The notes under the pieces were generated by a model. It worked only from the letters and a program-made list of their open reading frames with translations. It had not been told where the DNA came from and ran no database searches. A program made the position numbers and the translations under genes. A DNA stretch of 64,000 nucleotides from CAYQUC01 sp964514215 (lineage in GTDB: Bacteria; Pseudomonadota; Gammaproteobacteria; UBA6429; Thiohalophilaceae): contig CAZEPW010000004.1 of NCBI GenBank assembly GCA_964514215.1, positions 1 to 64,000 on the forward strand. The letters run 5' to 3'. Below are positions 35,173 through 44,204 of this stretch, piece by piece. The stretch's first letter is position 1; the number at the start of each line of letters is the position of its first letter.

Positions 35173-37371
35173 ATGCGTAAGTTTTATATCTTAACTTTTC
35201 TAATCGCCACACTAAGCTTTAAAAATGCAGTGTTTGCAGAAAGCGCGCAGCTTTCAGTCAAAGAACCGGTGGTTATTGGCGTGTTGGCTTATCGAGGCGA
35301 TAAACAAACCGTGCAACGTTGGGAGCCAACTGCGAAATATCTAAGTAGCAAAATAAAAGATTTCTATTTTGTAATTAAACCATTAAATCATAAGGCGATG
35401 CGAGAAGCTGTTGAGCGAAATCAACTGGATTTTATTTTAACTAATCCAGGACATTATGTTGATTTAGAAGAAAGCCTTGGTATCACCCGCCTTGCGACAT
35501 TAAAAAATCTACGAGTGCGACGTGGTGTAAAACAGTTTGGGGCAGTTATATTTACCCGAGCCCGTAATAAAAATATTCAAAGTTTGGCCGATGTAAAAGG
35601 TAAATCCATGATGGCGGTGAGTCGTACCGCTTTTGGTGGATTTCAAATGGCGTGGTATGAAATGATTTCACAAGGAATTGATCCATTTTCAGATCTCGAT
35701 AAGTTAATTTTTAATGGCCTGCCACAAGATGATATTGTTTATGCTGTGCGTGAAGGGGAAGTGGATGTTGGTACTGTACGAGCAGATGTATTGTATCGAA
35801 TGGCTGCACAGGAAGTTATTCGATTAAGTGATTTTAGAATATTAAATACCAAATTTAATCCGCTTTATCCTTTTAAACACAGCACTAAATTATATCCAGA
35901 GTGGCCTTTTGCAAAAGCCCGACATATTGATGATGTGTTAGCAAAAAAAGTAACAATAGCATTGTTAACCATGAAGTCAACTGAAGCTGCTGCGATTAAA
36001 GGTTCGTATATTGGTTGGAATGTTCCAGCAGATTATCGAACGGTGCATGATTTATATTTTGATTTAAAAATTGGGCCGTATCGGCATCATGACTCATTTG
36101 ATTTTTTTGTTAGTCGATACAGTAATTATATTATATTTGTAATCGCTTTAATTTCAATTTTAATTCTTTGTTTGATTGTATTAGTTATTTTTAAATTTAA
36201 GTTATCTAACTCTAAAAAAGTACTCAAAAAAGAAATTTTAGCTCATAAAAAAACACTTGCTGAATTAGGTAAGTTGTCTAGGGCTTTAGAGCAAACGGAT
36301 GAAACTATTATTATTACCGATGATGAAGGTTTAATTGAATATGTTAACCCTGCATTTGAACGTTTAACGGGATTTTCATTGGTGGAAACTGTGGGCTTTA
36401 GTCCGTCGATTTTAAAATCAAGTGAACATGATGCTAGTTTTTATAAAAATGTTTGGCGAACCATTAGCTCTGGCCGAGTTTTTCAAGGTTTATTTATAAA
36501 CCGCTGTAGTGATGGTTCTTTATTATATGAAGAGAAAACGATTACACCGTTACGCGACGATAAAGGTAAAATAGTTCATTACATTGCTACCGGAAAAGAC
36601 ATTACCGAACAAAAAATTGCAGCAAAACAGCATGATGAACACCAACAACAACTTGCTCATGTTTCTCGTGTTAGCATGATGGGTGAAATGGCATCAAGTA
36701 TTGCACATGAATTAAATCAGCCGCTAGCGGCGATTGCAAACTATGCTCAAGGTTGTGTGCGCCGTATGTCGGCACCAAATTATAATCCGAGTCAAATTAT
36801 AAGTGCGCTTGAGAATATTAGTCTTCAGAGTAAGCGTTCGGGAGATATTATAAAACGCATGCGGGACTTTGTGCGTAAAGGCGAACCCAATCGGGCGAGC
36901 ACAGATATAAATGCAATTATTCAAGATTCTGTACAGTTAGCCAATTTTGATGCTCGCAAGCGGGGCGTTTATGTTCACTTGCAGTTACAAAAAGTGATGC
37001 CGTTGGTATTGGCTGATGAGATTCAAATTGAACAGGTTGTCTTAAATTTAATAAGAAATGCATTTGAAGCAATGGATGGTAATAGTTGGACTCGTAAGGA
37101 ATTAATTATTCACAGTTGGTATAACCAACAAATTGATATGGCGGAAGTTGCTGTGTGGGATACCGGCCACGGAATTTCAAGTGAACAACGCGATAATTTA
37201 TTTGATGCATTTTTTTCAACTAAACCAGAGGGAATGGGGATGGGATTATCCATAAGTCGCTCTATTGTTGAATCACACGGTGGTCATTTGTCTGCAAATA
37301 TTAATCAGGTTAATGGCACCACATTCCGTTTTAGTTTGCCCGTAGTTCGAACAGAGGTTCAGTATGCTTGA
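35173..37371 (+). CDS. TtrS-like sensor kinase with PhnD-like binding domain
   Basis: A 732-residue sensor. After a signal peptide (FYILTFLIATLSFKNAVFA) comes a PhnD/phosphonate-binding-like periplasmic domain (about 35-300; GVLAYRGDKQTVQRWEPTA, LDFILTNPGHYVDLEE), a membrane helix (IIFVIALISILILCLIVLVIF), a PAS domain with PAC (ETIIITDDEGLIEYVNPAFE), HisKA (SSIAHELNQPLAAIANYAQG, His near 510) and HATPase_c (NLIRNAFEAMDG). This matches TtrS, the tetrathionate sensor, and similar proteins for other small anions. ATG 35173 gives the signal peptide; upstream GTG codons overlap the palindrome. It overlaps the response regulator gene by 8 bp. The ligand is unknown; no tetrathionate reductase gene is here. 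Confidence 0.87.
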   Translation: MRKFYILTFLIATLSFKNAVFAESAQLSVKEPVVIGVLAYRGDKQTVQRWEPTAKYLSSKIKDFYFVIKPLNHKAMREAVERNQLDFILTNPGHYVDLEESLGITRLATLKNLRVRRGVKQFGAVIFTRARNKNIQSLADVKGKSMMAVSRTAFGGFQMAWYEMISQGIDPFSDLDKLIFNGLPQDDIVYAVREGEVDVGTVRADVLYRMAAQEVIRLSDFRILNTKFNPLYPFKHSTKLYPEWPFAKARHIDDVLAKKVTIALLTMKSTEAAAIKGSYIGWNVPADYRTVHDLYFDLKIGPYRHHDSFDFFVSRYSNYIIFVIALISILILCLIVLVIFKFKLSNSKKVLKKEILAHKKTLAELGKLSRALEQTDETIIITDDEGLIEYVNPAFERLTGFSLVETVGFSPSILKSSEHDASFYKNVWRTISSGRVFQGLFINRCSDGSLLYEEKTITPLRDDKGKIVHYIATGKDITEQKIAAKQHDEHQQQLAHVSRVSMMGEMASSIAHELNQPLAAIANYAQGCVRRMSAPNYNPSQIISALENISLQSKRSGDIIKRMRDFVRKGEPNRASTDINAIIQDSVQLANFDARKRGVYVHLQLQKVMPLVLADEIQIEQVVLNLIRNAFEAMDGNSWTRKELIIHSWYNQQIDMAEVAVWDTGHGISSEQRDNLFDAFFSTKPEGMGMGLSISRSIVESHGGHLSANINQVNGTTFRFSLPVVRTEVQYA

Positions 37372-37990
37372 TAAGAAGGCCACCGTTTATATTGTTGATG
37401 ATGACCAAGCGGTAAGAGATTCATTAAGTTGGTTAATTGAATCAATTAGTATTAAAGTTGCAGTATTTTCATCAGCTCAAGAATTTTTAGACAGTTATAA
37501 TTCTGACAACCCGGGTTGTCTTGTTGCTGATGTGCGTATGCCCGGTATTAGTGGATTAGAATTACAAAAGATTTTAAATGAAAAAAAATATACTATTCCA
37601 ATGATTCTTATAACCGGACATGGTGATGTGCCTATGGCCGTAAGGGCTCTTAAAAATGGGGCGGTAGATTTTATTGAAAAGCCTTTTAATGATCAAGTGT
37701 TGTTAGAGCGCGTTAATCAATGTTTAGAGAAAGATCAAAGCGAAAGAATTGAACATCAAGATTTGCAGTCAAAAATGTCATTGTTGGCAACCTTATCTCC
37801 GCGTGAGCGAGAAGTTCTGGATCAAGTTGTGATAGGTAAACAAAATAAAATTATTGCAGCCGATTTGGGAATTAGCAATAAGACTGTTGAAGCTCATCGG
37901 GCTAATGTCATGGAAAAAATGGATGTTTCGTCATTGGCAGATCTGGTTGCACTGTATGTCTCTTGTGGTTTTTATAAGGGTAAACCCTAG
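37364..37990 (+). CDS. TtrR/FixJ-family response regulator
   Basis: A 208-residue regulator with an N-terminal receiver (acidic pocket IVDDDQAV, phosphoacceptor in CLVADVRMPG, Thr in LITGHGDVPMAV, Lys in IEKPF) and a C-terminal LuxR-type helix-turn-helix (LSPREREVLDQVV, ISNKTVEAHRANVMEKM). This is the FixJ/TtrR group. It is translationally coupled to the sensor (ATG lies inside the last codons of the sensor). The output is DNA binding; the target genes are not visible in this window, although the palindrome upstream of the pair is a candidate for autoregulation. Confidence 0.92.
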   Translation: MLDKKATVYIVDDDQAVRDSLSWLIESISIKVAVFSSAQEFLDSYNSDNPGCLVADVRMPGISGLELQKILNEKKYTIPMILITGHGDVPMAVRALKNGAVDFIEKPFNDQVLLERVNQCLEKDQSERIEHQDLQSKMSLLATLSPREREVLDQVVIGKQNKIIAADLGISNKTVEAHRANVMEKMDVSSLADLVALYVSCGFYKGKP

Positions 37991-38553
37991 AGAAATTACT
38001 GAGCTTACCGGATTTCGATCTAAATTCAATTGTAGTCTAATAGTGTCAACATCTTCTTGATGTAAAGGCCTCGGTTCCCATTCTTAGGATTGCAATTTAG
38101 AATCTTAATATGGAATTTCGAAGGGAGTCGAAACAAGAAATGTTGATGAGTTCTCAGTTTGTTTGCTACTTCTCATACCGGTAAGTCTAAGGATAGGACT
38201 TTTGATAAGGACTATCACGGCACGAGCACAAGGGATATTGAATACGAGTTTTCGTATTGAGTTTGTTAATGACTTGAATTTTTCAGTGTTAAATTTTGTG
38301 GTTTTAAGAGTGGGTTTACCTGGGTTGATTTCAATATTCTCATGTTATTTTTAAATGAATTATTAAGGTTTTATTTGTAAGTTTTCCCCCTTTGGAACAC
38401 CGCCCGGTTTTACTGGGCATTTTTTTGACCTATGTCGCTAAATCATTCATTTTTCAATAATAATAACTGCATTTGTGGATAACATCACAGCTCCCTAGGC
38501 ATACATGAGGTTAAATAATAACCTACTAAATGCTTAACTATTTGGGAGACTGA
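37991..38553. other. 563-bp intergenic region, possible small RNA
   Basis: Between the TtrR-like gene and the PilZ gene. No credible protein gene is found. A clear plus-strand intrinsic terminator is at 38402-38426, more than 400 bp after the regulator stop, so it may end a small RNA or a long 3' leader. I see no recognisable sRNA family. Confidence 0.4.
38402..38426 (+). terminator. intrinsic terminator
   Basis: Stem GCCCGG/CTGGGC with one G-T pair and a 5-bp loop, followed by a run of seven T. It lies in a gene-free stretch upstream of the PilZ gene, where no upstream ORF ends nearby. Confidence 0.75.
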
Positions 38554-38862
38554 ATGATGAATTTTGTGGATTTTCGTTGGGATACACGTAAAGCAATGAA
38601 TGTTGGTGTCACTTTAGCCTGCGGACATCGCAAGGCGGTTACTGGTGTCACGCAAAATATCAGCAAAGGTGGAATGTATGTCACAACAGATGTTGCTGAT
38701 GTTGAATTATATGCACATTGTATGGTTAAAGTTGAATTTGAAGATGGCCATGATAAAGCGAGTCTTGTTACATTAAGTGACAAAGTGACTGCGATGGTAG
38801 CGTATAAAGATGAACGTGGTATTGGTCTTATGTTTTATAATAGTGAACTTAGCCGTAGCTAG
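38554..38862 (+). CDS. PilZ domain protein
   Basis: A 102-residue single-domain protein that would bind cyclic di-GMP. Both parts of the PilZ signature are present: RxxxR at R8-R12 (FRWDTRK) and NxSxxG in NISKGGMYV. The remaining beta-barrel strands fit (HCMVKVEFEDG, GIGLMFYN). The ribosome site GGGAG is 7 bases before ATG 38554. It faces the GGDEF-EAL gene (14 bp between stops), so a cyclic di-GMP maker or breaker and a receptor are neighbours though not co-transcribed. Confidence 0.85.
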   Translation: MMNFVDFRWDTRKAMNVGVTLACGHRKAVTGVTQNISKGGMYVTTDVADVELYAHCMVKVEFEDGHDKASLVTLSDKVTAMVAYKDERGIGLMFYNSELSRS

Positions 38863-38876
38863 CTAGAAACTAAAGG

Positions 38877-40901
38877 CTAGGCTGATAGCAGTAATTCTTC
38901 AGCTTCTTTTGTTGATAATGGTTTACTAAAGAAAAAGCCCTGCATCTCATCACAATATTGCGATTTTAATAGTTTATATTGTTCTACCGTTTCGACTCCT
39001 TCAACGGTGACATCTAATCCTAAGGTATGCGCTAATGATGTTATAGCTTGTGTTATTGCTGCATTGTCAGCGTCTTTAGTAACTTCTCGTACAAAGTATT
39101 GATCAATTTTAAGTCTATCGATTGGAAATGATTTAAGGTAGGCCAGTGACGAATATCCTGTGCCAAAATCATCAATAGCTATGCTTATTCCGGTTTTTTT
39201 CAACTGAAACAAGGTTTTTAGGGTGGTGTGGCTACATTCCAAAAATAGACTTTCTGTAATTTCTAATTCCAATTTATTTGGATTTAGACTGTGTTTATGT
39301 AATGTGCTTAAAACATATGAATGAAAATTTTTATCATCAATTTGTCTAATTGAAATATTTACCGATATTTTTAAGTGTTCAAAACCAGCTAGATGCCAGC
39401 TTGCTAATTGTTGACATGCTTCATTTAATACCCAATTACCAATACTAACAATTTGTCCATTTTCTTCTGCGAGTTTAATAAAATGACTGGGCAGTAATGT
39501 ACCATGGACTGGATGGCTCCATCGAATCAACGCTTCCATTGATGTCACTTCATCTGTTTTCATATCGATAATAGGTTGGTAATGTAATATAAATTCATTC
39601 CGGGAAATAGCTTGTCGTAAATCGATTTCGAATTTAAGACGTTGTTTGGAGTGATGTAACATTTCCTGTTCGAAAAATGAAAAGGTATTTCGTCCATTTT
39701 TTTTCGAAGCAAACATGGCTATATCGGCATCTTGAATAAGTTGTTCGAGAGAGATGTCATCAAGCGGGTATAGGCTTATTCCGATACTCATACCGATAGT
39801 AAATTCATGGTTGTCAATTTTCATGACATTATTTAATGAAGCAATAATTCTACTTGCGATTATTTCTGCATCGCTAACGGTGTTAATTCCATCTAAGATA
39901 ACTGTGAATTCATCACCACTAATTCGGGCAACGGTATCACATTCTCGTAGGCATTGTTGAATTCGTGAGGCCGCTTCTATTAATACGTTGTCTCCAACAT
40001 CATGTCCATAACTATCATTTATAGTTTTAAATTTATCTAAATCCAAAAACATTAATGCAATTAATGTTTCATTGCGTCTGGCTTGAGACATCACGAGTGA
40101 TAAAATGCGTTGGAAGTAAGAACGGTTTGGTAGACGTGTTAATGGGTCATGAAAAGCATGATAGCGAATTTCCTCTTCACTAATAATTCTTAACTCGGCT
40201 TGTTCTTTTAATAGTTTATTGGATTTTGATTGCGTGATAATTATGATTAAATAGAAAATTGATAATCCAATTAATATCGTTAGAATTACGAGTTGTTGTG
40301 ATTTAGAGATTGTTTCAATTGCATTTGTTACATTGTTTTTAATGCCGAAAACTGCAATAACCTCGGATTTATCGATATTTAATATCGGAATTAAACTGTA
40401 AACCGAACTGTAATTAAATTTAGTATTATTATGATTTGAAAATTCAATTAACTGTGACTTGCTAATGGCATTGTTAATAACTGCTTTAAAATCTGTTTTT
40501 TGAACATTATTTAATAAGTGATTATTAGAACGGGACTCGGCAATGGCAAAGCCATTTAAATTAAACAATGTGATACTAATATTTTGGTGGGCATGGGCTA
40601 ATGCAAATAATATTTGGTTTAAATTATTTATGTTTAGACTTAATTTTATTGAGTTTGAGGTTAGTAAGTTTATATCAATTATATTTTTTTGAATTTTCGG
40701 TGTTATTTGATTATTAAAATTGCGGGACAAAATTGAATTTTCAGATTCTTTATGAATAATTAAATCGGATATTGCTAAATATTGGTATAAGTTTCCTAAT
40801 AGTATTGCAGATATCGTAATAATTAAAAATGCGAAAAGTAACGACGGCTGTAATAGCTTCGACATTTTATTATTAAGGCTACTATATGTGTTGTATTTCA
40901 T
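38877..40901 (-). CDS. membrane GGDEF-EAL protein
   Basis: A 674-residue membrane protein. Two helices (LLFAFLIITISAILLGNLY and LVILTILIGLSIFYLIIII) flank a periplasmic sensor domain (about 40-200). The GGDEF domain reads RISGDEFTVIL, with SGDEF in the active site. The EAL domain has TSMEALIRW, DDFGTGYSSLAYL and KIDQYFV, the motifs of an active phosphodiesterase. The SGDEF variant is common in active cyclases, so both activities are possible; dominance of one cannot be decided from sequence. It is convergent with the PilZ gene, suggesting a local cyclic di-GMP circuit. Confidence 0.9.
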   Translation of the reverse strand: MKYNTYSSLNNKMSKLLQPSLLFAFLIITISAILLGNLYQYLAISDLIIHKESENSILSRNFNNQITPKIQKNIIDINLLTSNSIKLSLNINNLNQILFALAHAHQNISITLFNLNGFAIAESRSNNHLLNNVQKTDFKAVINNAISKSQLIEFSNHNNTKFNYSSVYSLIPILNIDKSEVIAVFGIKNNVTNAIETISKSQQLVILTILIGLSIFYLIIIITQSKSNKLLKEQAELRIISEEEIRYHAFHDPLTRLPNRSYFQRILSLVMSQARRNETLIALMFLDLDKFKTINDSYGHDVGDNVLIEAASRIQQCLRECDTVARISGDEFTVILDGINTVSDAEIIASRIIASLNNVMKIDNHEFTIGMSIGISLYPLDDISLEQLIQDADIAMFASKKNGRNTFSFFEQEMLHHSKQRLKFEIDLRQAISRNEFILHYQPIIDMKTDEVTSMEALIRWSHPVHGTLLPSHFIKLAEENGQIVSIGNWVLNEACQQLASWHLAGFEHLKISVNISIRQIDDKNFHSYVLSTLHKHSLNPNKLELEITESLFLECSHTTLKTLFQLKKTGISIAIDDFGTGYSSLAYLKSFPIDRLKIDQYFVREVTKDADNAAITQAITSLAHTLGLDVTVEGVETVEQYKLLKSQYCDEMQGFFFSKPLSTKEAEELLLSA

Positions 40902-41508
40902 CTAAAAACTAAGTTTGAATACCATAAGTAAGAACTTTAATTATTAATAATTTATTTTTAAACCATAGCTGTAAATTGAGAATTTATCATTGATAATCAG
41001 TCGATAATGAATGTATTGTTTAAATTGTAATCGTACCATTACGTGCTTTATGTAAAATAATTTTTTAAAAGTGTGACGTGGATACACCTTTTGATATTTA
41101 ATTATTAAAAATACACTTATATCGAAATATATTGACTAGCTGTATGGACTATAATTAACGTAGCTTTAATCTGTTAATAATAGCTTAAGGTTTATTCTCT
41201 ACACTGTAATTATTGTTAAGTGAGTATTGATTGATTTTACATAATTAAGTTGTATTTAACATTTGTTCTACAATTTTATGGTCAGATTAAGGTATTTACT
41301 GTAATTAATGATTCACATTAGTGTAGAAGCAAGACATAATACTACTACTGATTATCAATATATTAAAAAAATTGATTATCTCAAGACATTGATAATTAAA
41401 TGTTTAGACTATCGATAAGAAAAGAACTTTTTTCCTTATCGTTAATAGTTGAGTTCGTTTAATAATGTTTAACATGTAACCTCCCCCCTGACACATGGAA
41501 GACACAAA
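40902..41508. promoter_or_regulatory. 607-bp AT-rich regulatory gap with inverted repeats
   Basis: This gap lies between the GGDEF-EAL gene (minus) and the XRE gene (plus), so it holds two divergent promoters. CGATAAG at 41413-41419 and CTTATCG at 41435-41441 form a 7-bp inverted repeat, with AAAAG and CTTTT inside extending the possible stem. It lies 68 bp before the XRE start and could be its operator or a 5'-leader hairpin. No open reading frame of note was seen. Confidence 0.4.
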
Positions 41509-41931
41509 ATGATTGGACAAAGAATTAAGTTAGCAAGAGAAAAAAACGGTATTAACAAAGCTGAACTAGCAAGACGAGTAGAAGTATCACGTGCTTCTGT
41601 TTCGCTTTGGGAAGATGGTGGTAATATCACCATTGATAATATTCGAAAAGTTGCGGAATCGCTAAGAGTCACGCCACAGTGGCTGCAGTATGGTATAAGT
41701 GATACAGATAAGATTGATGTTAATGATCTTGCTCAATGTATTACGACTGTTTTAAGCACCGCAGACGAAATTGAAAAAGACTTATCTCAGACTGAAACTG
41801 CGAACGTTGCAGTTAAGCTGTATGAAGAGCGAAGTCGTGGTGTGGAACGTGATCATGATAGTTTAGCTGAGCTACTCAAGCAGCCAAGAATTCTTGGTGA
41901 TGAAAGCGAGCATGAACTTTACGATCAGTAA
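41509..41931 (+). CDS. XRE-family transcriptional regulator
   Basis: A 140-residue regulator with an N-terminal helix-turn-helix of the Cro/C1 (XRE) type: IGQRIKLAREKNGINKAELA, RRVEVSRASVSLWEDGGNIT, IDNIRKVAESLRVTPQWLQYG. The C-terminal 75 residues are acidic and helical and would serve dimerisation. GGAAG eight bases before ATG 41509 is a good ribosome site. A clear terminator follows at 41980. As a free-standing monocistronic XRE gene it may control itself or remote genes; its neighbours do not tell. Confidence 0.85.
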   Translation: MIGQRIKLAREKNGINKAELARRVEVSRASVSLWEDGGNITIDNIRKVAESLRVTPQWLQYGISDTDKIDVNDLAQCITTVLSTADEIEKDLSQTETANVAVKLYEERSRGVERDHDSLAELLKQPRILGDESEHELYDQ

Positions 41932-41979
41932 CATCGTCGACTGTTTTAGCTAATCACAATCTAAAATTGCTTTTAAAAT

Positions 41980-42009
41980 CCACAGTGCTTTGAGGTACTG
42001 TGGGTTTTT
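41980..42009 (+). terminator. intrinsic terminator after the XRE gene
   Basis: Perfect 7-bp stem CCACAGT/ACTGTGG (41980-41986 and 41997-42003) with 10-bp loop, followed by GTTTTT. The A-run on the other side makes it possibly bidirectional. Confidence 0.8.
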
Positions 42010-42037
42010 ACTATGACGGCTTGTTTTTGGTGGTCAG

Positions 42038-42074
42038 TTAACATCGTAAAGTCTCTAACGGTATAATGTTAGAG
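42038..42074 (+). promoter_or_regulatory. candidate promoter overlapped by an inverted repeat
   Basis: TTAACA (42038-42043) and TATAAT (42062-42067) are 18 bp apart. The -10 lies inside an inverted repeat, CTCTAAC at 42053-42059 and GTTAGAG at 42068-42074. It points to a region with no plus-strand gene before chrA (42657), antisense to the DUF6316 gene. The rest of the 315-bp gap (41932-42246) shows nothing else. Confidence 0.5.
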
Positions 42075-42246
42075 CTGTTTCGTGTTTGTAAGGATATGTG
42101 GACCTGCGTCGATTTCACCTCACTCTAAGAAATACCAATAACGTTCTATCATTAAAAATTTAAAAGCTCACCCAGAATGAAACGGGATGAATCATCGTCA
42201 TCATGTCGATGAATAGTAATATTTAAATCCTTGATTTATATGTCTA

Positions 42247-42456
42247 TTAGCCTTGCAATACTAAGCTTAGGTTATTTTGCGTTCTAATATTATGTAAATA
42301 CGTGGCTAAGGCTTGTTTTGCCTCTTCTTTTGTTTGGTAAGGACCTAAATCAGCTTGCTCACGGCTGGAGAAGTACCACGAAGAACCAACATTATAAAAT
42401 CGTCCTGTGCGAAAGGGAATATTTTCTGATTCACCAGATCTGTTTTCAATAACCAT
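42247..42456 (-). CDS. small DUF6316-like protein
   Basis: A 69-residue soluble protein. The pattern of RTGRFYNVGSSWYFSSREQA and DLGPYQTKEEAKQALATYL matches DUF6316, a small gammaproteobacterial family of unknown function with an aromatic-rich beta core (WYF) and a following helix. The start at ATG 42456 is fixed by AAGGAG seven bases upstream; the longer frame to 42519 has no ribosome site. Single gene, divergent from chrA. The family assignment is from memory of the pattern. Confidence 0.65.
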   Translation of the reverse strand: MVIENRSGESENIPFRTGRFYNVGSSWYFSSREQADLGPYQTKEEAKQALATYLHNIRTQNNLSLVLQG

Positions 42457-42656
42457 CTGAATTCTCCTTATTTTAGATTTATATTGTGATACTAAGGTAT
42501 TATAACTAAAAAAATACATTATTCGGATTAGAGGCTGCTTTTACCCGATAGATGTTAATTTTGTACGGTAATGAATTCAATTTTGAAATTACTGGCTCCA
42601 ATCCTAACTGACTTAAAACAATATTTTCTTTTTACTAACATTGGTGTGGAAATAAT

Positions 42657-44003
42657 ATGACTGAGGAATTACCAAAAGATCAGACTCCGGCTCCGGTCGG
42701 TCTGATGGAGGCAATACTGTATTGGCTAAAATTAGGGTTTATTAGTTTTGGTGGTCCCGCTGGTCAAATAAGTATGATGCATCAAGAGTTGGTTGAGAAA
42801 CGTCGCTGGATTTCGGAGCATCGTTTTTTACATGCGCTAAATTACACCATGGTATTACCCGGCCCTGAGGCACAGCAACTTGCAACCTATATTGGTTGGT
42901 TAATGCACGGTACTTTTGGTGGAATTATTGCGGGCTTTTTATTTGTATTACCGTCGTTATTAATTTTAAGTTTATTAACGTGGATATACCTTGTGTTTGG
43001 AGATGTTAGCGCTGTTGCAGGGGTTTTGTATGGCATTAAACCTGCGGTGACAGCTATTGTGGTGTTTGCAGCATATCGAATTGGATCACGTGCATTAAAA
43101 AATTCGGTGTTGTGGAGTATCGCAGGGCTGGCATTTGTTGCTATATTTTTCTTTAAAATACCTTTCCCCTATATTGTTGTCGCGGCCGGATTAATTGGTT
43201 TAATTGGCGCTAAATTTGCGCCATCAAAATTTACTGCCGGTGCTGGTCATGGTGCCAGTGATAAGCAATTTGGGCGGGCTATTATTGATGATGATACGCC
43301 AGCACCATTACATGCAAAGTTTAATCCGGTTCGTTTTATTGTTTACGCTGCTATTGGTCTATTATTGTGGTTGCTTATGTGGTGGTGGTTATCAGGTGAA
43401 CTTAAAGTTATGAGTGAGTTTTTTACCAAAGCAGCTTTGGTTACTTTTGGTGGCGCGTATGCGGTTTTGCCCTATGTGTATCAAGGTGCTGTTGATCAAT
43501 ATAGTTGGTTAACGGCAACTCAAATGATTGATGGATTGGCGTTAGGCGAGACGACCCCAGGACCTCTGATTATGATTGTTTCATTTGTTGGCTTTGTTGG
43601 TGGTTGGACAAAAGAGGTTTTGGGGGCAGGTGGTTCATTGTTTTTTGCCGGTTTTGCTGGAGCATCTGTCGCAACGTATTTTACTTTTTTACCGTCATTT
43701 TTATTTATATTATTAGGAGGCCCTTTTGTTGAGGCGACTCGTAATGATTTAAAATTCACCGCGCCATTAACCGGAATTACTGCTGCTGTTGTTGGTGTCA
43801 TTTTAAATTTGGCGATGTTTTTTGCTTATCATGTTATCTGGCCAAATGGCATGGGTGAAAATTTTGAGCAAATAATGCAAATTGAATGGTTTGCTGTGGT
43901 CGTTTGTTTGGCATCGTTTGTGGCTTTATTTCGATATAACGTGGGAATGATGACATTAATTGCTGTAACCGGTGGCTTGGGTTTAGTGTATTCTTTTATT
44001 TAA
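42657..44003 (+). CDS. chrA: chromate transporter, CHR family
   Basis: A 448-residue membrane protein with two homologous CHR domains (long-chain ChrA type), about ten to twelve helices. The family motif LGFISFGGPAGQISMMHQEL is in the first half (residues about 26-46) and the variant TFGGAYAVLPYV in the second; PGPEAQQLATYIGW and LGETTPGPLIMIVSF are also conserved. ChrA exports chromate by an anion or proton-coupled mechanism. No chrB or chrR regulator is adjacent and the gene is single, so a role in sulfate-analogue transport or tolerance is possible. GGAA five bases before the ATG serves as ribosome site. Confidence 0.92.
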   Translation: MTEELPKDQTPAPVGLMEAILYWLKLGFISFGGPAGQISMMHQELVEKRRWISEHRFLHALNYTMVLPGPEAQQLATYIGWLMHGTFGGIIAGFLFVLPSLLILSLLTWIYLVFGDVSAVAGVLYGIKPAVTAIVVFAAYRIGSRALKNSVLWSIAGLAFVAIFFFKIPFPYIVVAAGLIGLIGAKFAPSKFTAGAGHGASDKQFGRAIIDDDTPAPLHAKFNPVRFIVYAAIGLLLWLLMWWWLSGELKVMSEFFTKAALVTFGGAYAVLPYVYQGAVDQYSWLTATQMIDGLALGETTPGPLIMIVSFVGFVGGWTKEVLGAGGSLFFAGFAGASVATYFTFLPSFLFILLGGPFVEATRNDLKFTAPLTGITAAVVGVILNLAMFFAYHVIWPNGMGENFEQIMQIEWFAVVVCLASFVALFRYNVGMMTLIAVTGGLGLVYSFI

Positions 44004-44113
44004 TATTGAAATTTTTGTGTTTTTTGTCTTTTAATTAAGTTAGGTTGGAGGAGAGGGCTTAATGAGTATCAATCAGTTTAAGTCTAATCCAAAATCGAAG
44101 TATCTTTAAGATT

Positions 44114-44157
44114 GGTCTGTGTGAATTCTTTCTTTGGCGAAAGTAGACACACAGACC
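44114..44157. terminator. long hairpin between converging chrA and secreted-protein gene
   Basis: GGTCTGTGTG (44114-44123) and CACACAGACC (44148-44157) form a perfect 10-bp stem, and CTTTC/GAAAG form a second stem inside with loop TTTGGC. No long T-run follows on either strand, so a Rho-independent terminator is less certain. It is placed between two convergent genes. Confidence 0.55.
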
Positions 44158-44204
44158 GCTAGCTTTGATTTAGTCCGTTAAAGCATGATTAAATAATGTT
44201 GCCA

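Noticed and set aside
38163..38354. 63-codon plus-strand frame starting at TTG in the gene-free gap
   Set aside because: No ribosome site, composition typical of random AT-rich DNA, and no recognisable motif.
41132..41155. TTGACT and TATAAT upstream of the XRE gene
   Set aside because: The spacer is only 12 bp, too short for a sigma-70 promoter.
42109..42141. 10-codon frame ATGTGGACC after the candidate promoter at 42038
   Set aside because: The AAGGA is one base from the ATG, which is too close, and the frame is too short to be supported.
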